Of a stretch of DNA of 19,099 nucleotides, positions 1-6,546 are shown one piece after another. Location: positions 7,046 through 26,144 of the forward strand of contig JAPOXB010000071.1 of the NCBI GenBank assembly GCA_026707335.1, in the 5' to 3' direction. The notes under the pieces were generated by a model. It saw only the letters and a program-made list of their open reading frames with translations. It searched no databases and had not been told where the DNA came from. Source of the stretch: Chloroflexota bacterium (GTDB lineage: Bacteria > Chloroflexota > Dehalococcoidia > Bin125). Every line of letters starts with the position of its first letter. Position 1 is the first letter of the stretch. Both the position numbers and the translations under genes were made by a program.

Positions 1-160
1 CGCGGTGCTGGAGGCCATGCGAAGCGACAAGAAGGTCGCGGCGGGGCGGCAGCGCTGGGTGCTGCTGGAGGCGATCGGCGCGCCGGTCGTGCGCGACGAC
101 GTGCCGCCGGAACTGGTTCGCGAGGTGGTGCATGGGCTGGTGGAACCGGCTGCGACGTAG
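1..160 (+). CDS. aroB: 3-dehydroquinate synthase, C-terminal fragment
   Basis: The frame starting at base 2 stays open from the left edge to a TAG at 158-160, giving the last 52 residues of a protein that begins outside the window. The segment AMRSDKKVAAGRQRWVLLEA, followed by IGAPVVRDDVPPELV, matches the conserved C-terminal part of 3-dehydroquinate synthase (DKK, then GR.R.VLL, then the DVP turn). That enzyme converts DAHP to 3-dehydroquinate in the cytosolic shikimate pathway. Its last 29 bases overlap the start chosen for the acylphosphatase gene, which suggests co-transcription. Recognition rests on a short tail, so the family call is good but not certain; catalytic residues are not visible. 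Confidence 0.82.
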   Translation, partial: AVLEAMRSDKKVAAGRQRWVLLEAIGAPVVRDDVPPELVREVVHGLVEPAAT

Positions 161-494
161 GCGGCCGATGGCCCCGCCCGGCGACGCCGGCCCGGATCAG
201 CGGCTGACGGCGCTCGTGCACGGCTTCGTGCAGGGCGTCGGCTACCGCGACTTCTGTAGCCGCACGGCCTACCGCCTCAACCCCCACGCGCTGAGCGGCT
301 ACGCGCGCAACCTGCCCACCGGCACGACCGTGGAGGTCGTCGCGGAGGGGCCGCGACCGCTGCTCGAGGCCCTCCTCGAACGGCTCTACGAGGGGCCGGG
401 CATGGCCCGCGTGATCGACATCGAGGTCTCCTGGAGCGCCGCCAGCCACGAGTTCGACCACTTCACGGCCCGCTACTATCCCACGCGTGGGTAG
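132..494 (+). CDS. acyP: Acylphosphatase
   Basis: 120-residue protein with both acylphosphatase signatures: GFVQGVGYR (residues 31-39, with the phosphate-binding Arg39) and GYARNLPTGTTVEVVAEG (from residue 57, with catalytic Asn60). The family hydrolyses acyl phosphates such as acetyl phosphate or 1,3-bisphosphoglycerate in the cytosol and is usually about 90-100 residues long. The ATG at 132 lies inside the aroB end and has a GAGG six bases upstream, so I chose it. An ATG at 168 would give a 108-residue protein closer to the usual length but has a weaker ribosome site. The extra N-terminus from the first start is Trp- and Arg-rich and outside the conserved fold, so the start remains uncertain while the family is clear. 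Confidence 0.88.
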   Translation: MGWWNRLRRRRPMAPPGDAGPDQRLTALVHGFVQGVGYRDFCSRTAYRLNPHALSGYARNLPTGTTVEVVAEGPRPLLEALLERLYEGPGMARVIDIEVSWSAASHEFDHFTARYYPTRG

Positions 495-564
495 GATGGA
501 AGTGCGGTCCACCACCCCACCCGGCCGCCGCGACGGCGGCGGCCCCACGAACGAAGTGAGCCCC

Positions 565-1242
565 ATGGAGTACACGATCGAGCACGGTCCCGCCTTCGCC
601 CTGGGCGTCATCCAGTTGCGCGCCGGCGAACGCATGCAGGCCGAGGCCGGCGCGATGGTCAGCATGTCCGACACGATCGAGATGAAGTCGGAGGTGCGGG
701 GCGGCCTCATGAAGGGGCTCAAGCGGTCGGTGCTGGGCGGCGAGAGCTTCTTCATCAACAAGTTCGAGGCCTCCGGCGACGGCGGCGAGGTCACGGTCGC
801 GCCCGCCCTGCCGGGCGACATCGTGGCCCTGGAGGTCGGAGGCCCGTCGCTGCTCATCCAGTCCGGCTCCTTCCTCGCCGCCACCGACGGCGTCGAGATC
901 GACACGAAGTGGGGCGGCGCCAAGAGCTTCTTTTCGGGCGAGGGTCTCTTCCTGCTCAAGGCCACCGGCGCCGGCACGATCTTCCTCTCCAGCTACGGCG
1001 CGATCCGCCTGATCGAGCTCGGCGAGGGGCAGCGCTACACCGTCGACACCGGGCACATGGTCGCCTTCGACGAGAGCGTGCGTTACAGCGTCGGCAAGTC
1101 GGGCGGCTGGCGCACCACCCTGACGAGCGGCGAGGGTCTGGTCGCCAAGCTGGAGGGACCGGGGCGCTTCTACATGCAGACCCGCGCGCCCCAGGCGTTC
1201 ATCGGCTGGCTGGCCCCCAAGCTGCCCGGCAAGCGCGAGTAG
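565..1242 (+). CDS. AIM24 / TIGR00266 family protein
   Basis: 225-residue protein beginning MEYTIEHGPAFALGVIQL. It has the repeated beta-rich layout of the AIM24 family (TIGR00266): an early GERMQAEAGAMVSMSDTIEM segment, then GGLMKGLKRSVLGGESFF, then a central GDIVALEV stretch and a C-terminal GEGLVAKLEGPGRFYMQTR. Bacterial members form a tryptophan-attenuation-protein-like beta fold of unknown function; the yeast namesake is mitochondrial. No signal peptide or membrane segment is visible, so it is probably cytosolic. The ATG at 565 is preceded by a weak AAGTGAG; the longer in-frame extension back to 487 is low-complexity and does not look like family sequence. The gene lies 70 bp after the acylphosphatase gene and 46 bp before the J-domain fusion, compatible with one transcript. 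Confidence 0.85.
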   Translation: MEYTIEHGPAFALGVIQLRAGERMQAEAGAMVSMSDTIEMKSEVRGGLMKGLKRSVLGGESFFINKFEASGDGGEVTVAPALPGDIVALEVGGPSLLIQSGSFLAATDGVEIDTKWGGAKSFFSGEGLFLLKATGAGTIFLSSYGAIRLIELGEGQRYTVDTGHMVAFDESVRYSVGKSGGWRTTLTSGEGLVAKLEGPGRFYMQTRAPQAFIGWLAPKLPGKRE

Positions 1243-1288
1243 CCGCCCGATTCTCCGAGGCCGCGCCCGGCGCGATACGCTGACCGCC

Positions 1289-2047
1289 ATGGCCATCCCC
1301 CGCGACCGGGCCGAAGCCGCCGCCCTGCTCGGCGTGCCCGCCGACGCGGAGGCCGACGTCATCGCCGAGCGCTACCGCACGCTGGCGCGCATCTTCCACC
1401 CCGACCGCAACCCCGACGCGCCCGACGCCGACGCCCGCATGCAGGAGCTCAACATCGCCCGCGACCTGCTCCTGCAACTGCGGGCGGAGTCGGCCGTCGT
1501 GACGGTTCCCTCGGAGCCCGAGCCGGCCCACTCGCGCCGCCAGCACGCGCGGCTGGCCGCCGTCATGCACGAGATGCCCTACGGCGTCTACTTCATCGGT
1601 ACGCAGCGCGACGGCGACCCCTCGGGCATGATCGCCGACTGGGTGCTGCAGGTTTCCTTCAAGCCCCGCCTGATCCTGATCGCATTCGAGCGCGACTCCT
1701 ACAGTCTGGCCAGCATCCAGGCCAACCGGGCGCTCAGCGTGGCCCTGCTGGCCGAGGACTGCTTCGACGTCGCCGGGCGCTTCCTGCAGCCGCGCGACCC
1801 GGCCAAGATCCGCGGGCGCACGCGCGGCCAGCAACTGCGCGACAAGCTGGCCGGCGTCGAGTACTGGACGACGGAGCGCGGCTGCCCCGTCCTCAGCGAC
1901 GCCCTCACCTGGCTCGACTGCGAGGCGCAGCAGTTCATCCCGGCCGGCGACCACATCCTCGTCGTCGCCCAAGTCCTCGACGGCGACCGCCAGCGCGACG
2001 CCGAGCCCCTGACGTCGCTCAACACCGGCTGGACCTACAGCGGCTGA
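1289..2047 (+). CDS. J-domain / flavin-reductase-like domain fusion protein
   Basis: 252 residues in two parts. Residues about 8-66 look like a short J-domain: AAALLGVPADAEADVIAERY, then a helix leading into FHPDRN, with the Hsp70-stimulating HPD at 37-39, then a further helix. A Pro/Glu/His linker (about 70-85) leads to residues about 92-250, which resemble the flavin-reductase-like FMN-binding domain (MPYGVYFIGT, then ADWVLQVSFKPRLILIAF, then SLASIQANRALSVALL). Such domains bind FMN and reduce flavin or act as the reductase of a two-component oxygenase. Both halves are in one frame with no internal stop, so the fusion is visible and not a frameshift product. The Shine-Dalgarno is weak. Function is inferred: a flavoprotein that recruits DnaK, or a J-like domain used only for contacts. 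No signal peptide is seen. Confidence 0.75.
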   Translation: MAIPRDRAEAAALLGVPADAEADVIAERYRTLARIFHPDRNPDAPDADARMQELNIARDLLLQLRAESAVVTVPSEPEPAHSRRQHARLAAVMHEMPYGVYFIGTQRDGDPSGMIADWVLQVSFKPRLILIAFERDSYSLASIQANRALSVALLAEDCFDVAGRFLQPRDPAKIRGRTRGQQLRDKLAGVEYWTTERGCPVLSDALTWLDCEAQQFIPAGDHILVVAQVLDGDRQRDAEPLTSLNTGWTYSG

Positions 2048-2360
2048 GCGGCCCGCGCCAGGGGTCACGGTCGGCCCGACGGGGGTGCAGGCGCCGTCGT
2101 CGAGCGACCCGTTGATCGCGGCGGCTGATGCGGGTGCTTGGCTGCAAGGACCAGCCCCAAGGATGGCGTCTCGACCGGCAACGGGACTCGGATGGAGGAA
2201 GTGTTAGGCAGGCGACAGCGGGTGGACATGACTCATGCCATGTTCACCGGCTCCTCCAGGACTGAGAACGCGTGACGGCCACCGAACGCAGTCAGGCGGT
2301 CCTCAAAGGCCCTGCGGGCAGGCCGATCGGAGCACACGAGTCCGCTAGATCGATCTCGCC
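2048..2360. other. Intergenic stretch of changed composition
   Basis: No convincing gene is seen in these 313 bases. GC content drops compared with the left neighbour. A minus-strand frame ending at 2233 reads protein-like for about 30 codons (FEDRLTAFGGRHAFSVLEEP near its end), but it runs into the flavoprotein gene and has no credible start, so it may be a truncated remnant. A perfect 10-bp palindrome, AGATCGATCT, lies at 2347-2356 just before the flavoprotein ATG and could be an operator; it also occupies the place where a Shine-Dalgarno sequence would be. Confidence 0.35.
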
Positions 2361-3488
2361 ATGATTCGCACGGGAAGTGAGCACGTCTACGACGTCGTTG
2401 TCGTCGGCGCCGGCGCGGCAGGCGTGGGCGTGGCGGTGACGCTCCAGCATGCCGGCATCGAGAACTTCGTGGTGCTCGACCGCCACACGGTCGGCGCTTC
2501 GTTCGCCTCATGGCCGGCCGAGACGCGCTTCATCACGCCCTCGTACGCCACCAACTCGATTGGGATGCTCGATCTGAACTCAATCGCGATCGGCACTTCA
2601 CCCGCGTACAGCTTGGGGGTTGAGCATCCGACCGGTGAGGACTATGCGGCGTACTTGCGTGCAGTCGCGCAGTTCTTCGAGCTGCCTGTCCGCCAGGAGG
2701 TCGACGTCCTGCAGGTGGCGAAGGTTGGCGGCGGTTTCCGCATCGAGACCGCCGACGAGAGCTTGCAAGCCAAGCACGTGATCTGGGCGGCCGGCGAGTT
2801 CCAATACCCCCGCTTCGGTGGCTTCGTTGGAAGCGAATTGTGCCGCCACACCGCGACCATCGCCAGCTATGACGAGCTGGAGGGCGACGACTTCATCGTG
2901 GTGGGCGGCTACGAGAGCGGCGTCGACGCTGCCTACCACCTGGCCTGTCGCGACAAACGCGTCTGCCTGTTCGACAAGGACTGCCCGTGGGAGGAGGAGA
3001 GTTCCGATCCCAGTGACGCGCTTTCCCCGTTCACGCTCGAGCGGATGCGTGAAGACCAGTTTGTTGAGCAGGTGGAGCTGTTCCCGAACACACCGATCGA
3101 GTCGGTTGCCCGCGTGGACACCGTGTATGAAGTGACGGCTCAAGGCGGACGCCGGCTCCGGACGCCGGTGCCGCCACTATTGGCAGGCGGATTCGAGGGC
3201 AGTCAGAGACTCGTCGCGGACTTGTTCGAGCGACGCGAGGATGGCTCGCTGCTCCTGAGCGAGGACGATGAATCGACCCTCGTGCCGGGAGTGTTCCTCT
3301 GCGGCCCCGCGGTTCGCCACAATGAGCACGTCTTCTGCTTCATCTTCAAGTATCGGCAACGATTCGCGGTTGTCGCCAAAGCGATCGCCACCTCGCTGGG
3401 GCTGCCGGCGGAAGATCTGGAGGAGTACCGCAAGTGGGGCATGTATCTCGATGATCTCTCCTGCTGCGGTGTGCAATGCGCCTGCTGA
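2361..3488 (+). CDS. FAD/NAD(P)-dependent oxidoreductase with Cys-rich C-terminal tail
   Basis: 375 residues. An N-terminal FAD-binding Rossmann motif VVVVGAGAAGVGVAV (residues 12-26) ends in the acidic VVLD, and a second dinucleotide motif FIVVGGYESGVDAAYHL lies near 178-194. The wording around WPAETRFITPSYATNSIGM and the C-terminal VFLCGPAVRHNEHVF resembles the CzcO/YpdA-like branch of pyridine nucleotide-disulfide oxidoreductase relatives. There is no CxxxxC redox pair next to the FAD site. The chain ends in LDDLSCCGVQCAC, with cysteines at 368, 369, 373 and 375, a tail suited to metal or thiol chemistry (inference). It lies in a patch of lower GC and less biased codon use than its neighbours, suggesting acquisition. 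No clear Shine-Dalgarno precedes the ATG. The substrate is unknown. Confidence 0.8.
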   Translation: MIRTGSEHVYDVVVVGAGAAGVGVAVTLQHAGIENFVVLDRHTVGASFASWPAETRFITPSYATNSIGMLDLNSIAIGTSPAYSLGVEHPTGEDYAAYLRAVAQFFELPVRQEVDVLQVAKVGGGFRIETADESLQAKHVIWAAGEFQYPRFGGFVGSELCRHTATIASYDELEGDDFIVVGGYESGVDAAYHLACRDKRVCLFDKDCPWEEESSDPSDALSPFTLERMREDQFVEQVELFPNTPIESVARVDTVYEVTAQGGRRLRTPVPPLLAGGFEGSQRLVADLFERREDGSLLLSEDDESTLVPGVFLCGPAVRHNEHVFCFIFKYRQRFAVVAKAIATSLGLPAEDLEEYRKWGMYLDDLSCCGVQCAC

Positions 3489-3709
3489 CGAGAAACGAAG
3501 ACGTCGCCGCCGCGTCTGGCGCGGGACGCAGCCGACTGGACAGGGCGCGGAGCCTCAAATGGCTCGGCCAGACGGCTGCGAGCGTTTGCTGGATGAGCAG
3601 CATGGTGACTTCCGGGGTTGAATCCACCGGGGATTGGTTGCAGCTGTGTGCGGCATCGGCATGGCTGGTGGCCAACATCGCGACGCTCATGACCACCGAG
3701 GCTGAGTGA
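3476..3709 (+). CDS. Possible small ORF, unrecognised
   Basis: A 77-codon frame opens at an ATG 13 bases before the end of the flavoprotein gene. Its C-terminal half contains a moderately hydrophobic run (WLQLCAASAWLVANIATLM) that could be one membrane segment, ending in TTEAE. The first half is Arg/Ala-rich and looks non-coding. There is no ribosome site and no family recognised. It may be a decayed gene end or chance. The rest of 3489-3767 shows only the hairpin at 3737-3759. Confidence 0.2.
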   Translation: MRLLTRNEDVAAASGAGRSRLDRARSLKWLGQTAASVCWMSSMVTSGVESTGDWLQLCAASAWLVANIATLMTTEAE

Positions 3710-3736
3710 ACGTGACACCGCGCCGAGCTTCGGTTG

Positions 3737-3759
3737 GATCGAGAGGGGTCTGCTCGATC
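3737..3759. terminator. Hairpin between convergent flavoprotein and moeA genes
   Basis: Perfect 7-bp inverted repeat GATCGAG / CTCGATC around a 9-base loop, 9 bases beyond the moeA stop and about 250 bases beyond the flavoprotein stop. There is no T-tract on either side, so it could stop transcription from both directions only weakly or serve as a 3' RNA end. Confidence 0.4.
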
Positions 3760-3767
3760 GCGGCCGC

Positions 3768-5102
3768 TCAGTCGGGCGCGTGCTCCCAGTCCACCATCAG
3801 CACTTCGACCTCTTCCCCCACCGCCACCCGCTCCCGCTCGGCCGGGCAGACGGCATAGCCGTTCGCGTAGGCCATCGACGTCAGCACGCCCGATCCCTGC
3901 GGTCCCGTCAGCCGGGCGTGCCAGCGGCCGTCGGCGGCCCGATCGACGATCGCCCGCGCGTAGACCCGGCGCGCGTCGGTGTTGATGATCGGCTCGTCGG
4001 CGACGGCCGTCACGACCGGCCGCGCCTGCACCTGCCGCCCCTGCATCTTGAACAGCGCCGGCCGCCCGAACAACTCGAACGCCAGCAGCGAGGAGACCGG
4101 GTTGCCCGGCAGGCCGATGTGCGGCACGGCCCGCCCGTCGGCGGCGCTGAAGCGGCCGAAGGCCAGCGGCTTGCCGGGCTTCATCCGCACCGTCCAGAAG
4201 CGCACCTCGCCCTCCTGCGCCAGCACCTCCTTGACGACGTCGAAGTCCCCGCGCGAGACCCCCGCAGACGTCACCACCATGTCGGCCGCCGCCACCGCCT
4301 CGGCGATCTTGGCGGTCAGCGCCGGCACGGTGTCCGACGCGATGCCCGACAGCACCGGCACGCCGCCGTACTCCTCGACCAGCGCCGCCAGGCCGTAGGC
4401 GTTGCTGTCGTAGATCTTGCCGGGCGCCGGCGGCTCCCCCTCGGCCGAGGCGCCCGGGGTCAGCAGCTCGTCGCCGGTGGAGAGGATGGCGACGCGCGGC
4501 CGCCGCACGACCGACACCGCGCCGATCCCCATCGAGGCCAGGACGGCGATCTCGGCCCCGCGCAGCACCAGCCCCCGCGTCAGGATGAGCGCCCCTTGGC
4601 GCACGTCCTCCCCGCGGCGGCGGATGTTCGCGCCGGGCCGGGCCGCCTTCAGCACGCGCACGCTGCGCTGCCCCGCGTCGGCCGACTGGCCCGGCGCCTG
4701 CAAGCCCGTCTCATCGGTCTCCTCGAAGGGCACGATCGAGTCCGCGCCGGACGGCATCGGGGCGCCGGTCATGATGCGCACGGCCTCGCCGGGGCCGACG
4801 GCGCCCTCGTACACGTAGCCCGCGGCCAACTCGCCGATCACCCGCAGCTCGGCGGCGCCCTCTCCATCGACATCAGCGCCGGCCGGCGCCGTATCCGCCG
4901 CCTGCACCGCGTAGCCGTCCATGGCCGTGTTGTCGTGCGGGGGGATGTCGAACGGAGCCACGACATCGGCGGCCAGTACCTGGCCGGTGGCCTCGCGAAT
5001 CGGGCGCAGCTCGGCCGGCATCTCCCGCACGAGGTCGAGGATCCGCGCCAGCGCCTCCTCCACGGGCAGCATGTCCGCGGGGGGCTCGGTCCGCCGGGGC
5101 AT
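3768..5102 (-). CDS. moeA: Molybdopterin molybdotransferase MoeA
   Basis: 444 residues, near the usual family length of about 400-420. MoeA inserts molybdate into adenylylated molybdopterin in the last step of molybdenum cofactor synthesis. Visible signatures are DNTAMDGYAV (57-66), MTGAPMPSGADSIVP (111-125), LSTGDEL (207-213), SAGVSRGDFDVVK (279-291) and GLPGNPVSS (330-338), in the expected order, followed by a C-terminal beta-barrel domain ending EEVEVLMVDW. AAAGG lies 8 bases before the ATG. A Gly/Ala/Asp-rich insert of about 15 residues near residue 75 is atypical. The gene follows the small Lrp-type gene by 40 bp on the same strand, so they are probably co-transcribed. No other molybdenum cofactor gene is in the window. 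Confidence 0.95.
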   Translation of the reverse strand: MPRRTEPPADMLPVEEALARILDLVREMPAELRPIREATGQVLAADVVAPFDIPPHDNTAMDGYAVQAADTAPAGADVDGEGAAELRVIGELAAGYVYEGAVGPGEAVRIMTGAPMPSGADSIVPFEETDETGLQAPGQSADAGQRSVRVLKAARPGANIRRRGEDVRQGALILTRGLVLRGAEIAVLASMGIGAVSVVRRPRVAILSTGDELLTPGASAEGEPPAPGKIYDSNAYGLAALVEEYGGVPVLSGIASDTVPALTAKIAEAVAAADMVVTSAGVSRGDFDVVKEVLAQEGEVRFWTVRMKPGKPLAFGRFSAADGRAVPHIGLPGNPVSSLLAFELFGRPALFKMQGRQVQARPVVTAVADEPIINTDARRVYARAIVDRAADGRWHARLTGPQGSGVLTSMAYANGYAVCPAERERVAVGEEVEVLMVDWEHAPD

Positions 5103-5142
5103 CGGCCCGCCTTTCTGCGCCGGAACCTCGCGCGGGGCGCGG

Positions 5143-5394
5143 CTAGTCGAGCATCAGCGTCAGGCAGGTCGTGGTGCGCTTCACGCCGGTGATCGTCTGG
5201 ATCGCCTCGGTGAGGCAGCTGCCCAGACGGTTCAGATCTTCGGCCTCGATCTGCGCGACGACGTCGAACGGGCCGGTCACGGTATCCACCTGCGTCACGC
5301 TCGCATCGCGGTAGTGGATGTCCTTGAGGTGGTCCGCGACAGACTTCGCCGTGCCCACTTCGGTCTCGATCAGGACGTAGCTCTTGACGGCCAT
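5143..5394 (-). CDS. Stand-alone Lrp/AsnC ligand-binding (RAM) domain protein
   Basis: 83 residues starting MAVKSYVLIETEVG. The pattern SYVLIET, then VTQVDTVTGPFDVVAQIEAE, then a helix, then VKRTTTCLTLML is the beta-alpha-beta-beta-alpha-beta ferredoxin-like fold of the Lrp/AsnC effector domain (PF01037). The usual N-terminal helix-turn-helix is absent, so it should not bind DNA by itself. Such proteins form dimers or decamers and bind amino acids or other small ligands. AAGGAG lies 9 bases before the ATG. The neighbour downstream is moeA and the divergent neighbour is pheS, suggesting but not proving an effector-sensing role near phenylalanyl-tRNA synthetase genes. Confidence 0.88.
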   Translation of the reverse strand: MAVKSYVLIETEVGTAKSVADHLKDIHYRDASVTQVDTVTGPFDVVAQIEAEDLNRLGSCLTEAIQTITGVKRTTTCLTLMLD

Positions 5395-5485
5395 GACAGG
5401 GGGCTCCTTCGCTCTCGCATCGATCGGCGCGAGTGTAGCAGCGCGGCGCCGCGCCGCCGCCGGCCGCGATTGCCCTCCGCCGGGG

Positions 5486-5497
5486 CCGTAAGTACGG
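5486..5497. promoter_or_regulatory. Palindrome in front of pheS
   Basis: CCGTA-AG-TACGG inverted repeat lies 8 bases upstream of the pheS ATG and overlaps the only candidate ribosome site (GGTGA). It could be an operator or an RNA hairpin limiting translation. No convincing -35/-10 pair is visible in the 111-base divergent gap 5395-5505. Confidence 0.25.
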
Positions 5498-5505
5498 TGA
5501 CCGCG

Positions 5506-6546
5506 ATGGCGCTCCCTGACCTCGCCGCCCTGGAAGCCGACGCCCGGCGCGAGCTGGCCGCCGCGTCCGACGCGGCCGCCCTCGACGGCTGGCGCACGCG
5601 CTACCTGGGCCGCAAGGGGCGGCTGACCGGCGTGCTGCGCGGCGTCCGCGACCTGCCGGCGGCCGACCGGCCCGCCATCGGCAAGGGCGCGAACGCGCTC
5701 AAGGGCACGCTCGAGGCGGCGTTCGACGAGCGCCGCGAGGCGCTGCTCCGAGGCGCCTCGGTCGCGCAGGCCGCCGCCTCGGTCGACGTGACGCTGCCCG
5801 CGCGCTCGCTGCCTCAGGGGCAACTGCACCCCGTCACACTCACCCGCCGAGCCATGGAGGGCGTGTTCCGGGAGATGGGCTTCGACATCGTCGAGGGCCC
5901 CGAGGTCGAGTGGGACAGCTACAACTTCGACCGCCTGCGCATCCCGCGCGACCACCCCGCGCGCGACATGTGGGACACCATCTGGATCGACCCGGAGGAC
6001 GCCGGCGGCCCGGCGGAGGGGGCGGAGCCGCCCCCGCGGCGGCTGCTGCGCACGCACACCTCGCCCATGCAGATCCGCTACCTGGAGACGCACCGGCCGC
6101 CGATCCGCGTCATCGTGCCGGGGGCCTGCTACCGCTACGAAGCGACCGACGCCACGCACGAGTGGATGCTCACCCAGATCGAGGGGCTCGTCATCGACGA
6201 GGGCGTTTCATTCCCAAACCTGAAAGGCACGCTGGAATCGTTCGTGCACCGCTTCCTCGGCCCCGATCTGGAGACCCGCTTCCGCTGCGATTACTTCCCC
6301 TTCGTCGAGCCCGGCGCCGAGCTGGGCATCCGCTGGGGCGGGCGCTGGCTGGAGGTGCTGGGCGCCGGCATGGTGCACCCGGAGATCATCGAGGCGGCCG
6401 GGCTCGACCCGGAGCGCTACACCGGCTTCGCCTTCGGCATGGGCGTCGAGCGCTTCGCGATGCTGCGCTACGGCATCGACGACATCCGCTACTTCTACGC
6501 CAACGACCTCCGCTTCCTCGAACAGTTCCGCGGGAGCGCGACGTGA
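5506..6546 (+). CDS. pheS: Phenylalanyl-tRNA synthetase alpha subunit
   Basis: 346 residues, the normal length. It forms the alpha2beta2 enzyme with PheT and carries the class II catalytic core that charges tRNA-Phe. An N-terminal helical arm contains RYLGRKGRLTGVLRG. Motif 2 is around LLRTHTSPMQIRYLE and ACYRYEATDATHEW, and motif 3 is YTGFAFGMGVERFAMLRYGI followed by DDIRYFYANDLRFLEQF. The motif-2 region reads YRYEATDATHEWMLTQIEGL rather than the more common RRD...HSPMFHQ form, a clue to a non-model lineage. ATG at 5506 begins MALPDLAALEADAR; the frame runs further upstream but into the divergent gene. It overlaps pheT by 4 nt (GTGA). Confidence 0.96.
   Translation: MALPDLAALEADARRELAAASDAAALDGWRTRYLGRKGRLTGVLRGVRDLPAADRPAIGKGANALKGTLEAAFDERREALLRGASVAQAAASVDVTLPARSLPQGQLHPVTLTRRAMEGVFREMGFDIVEGPEVEWDSYNFDRLRIPRDHPARDMWDTIWIDPEDAGGPAEGAEPPPRRLLRTHTSPMQIRYLETHRPPIRVIVPGACYRYEATDATHEWMLTQIEGLVIDEGVSFPNLKGTLESFVHRFLGPDLETRFRCDYFPFVEPGAELGIRWGGRWLEVLGAGMVHPEIIEAAGLDPERYTGFAFGMGVERFAMLRYGIDDIRYFYANDLRFLEQFRGSAT

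Noticed and set aside
6205..6245. Short patch of AT-ending codons inside pheS
   Set aside because: About a dozen codons only, with conserved protein sequence intact; not enough to argue recombination.
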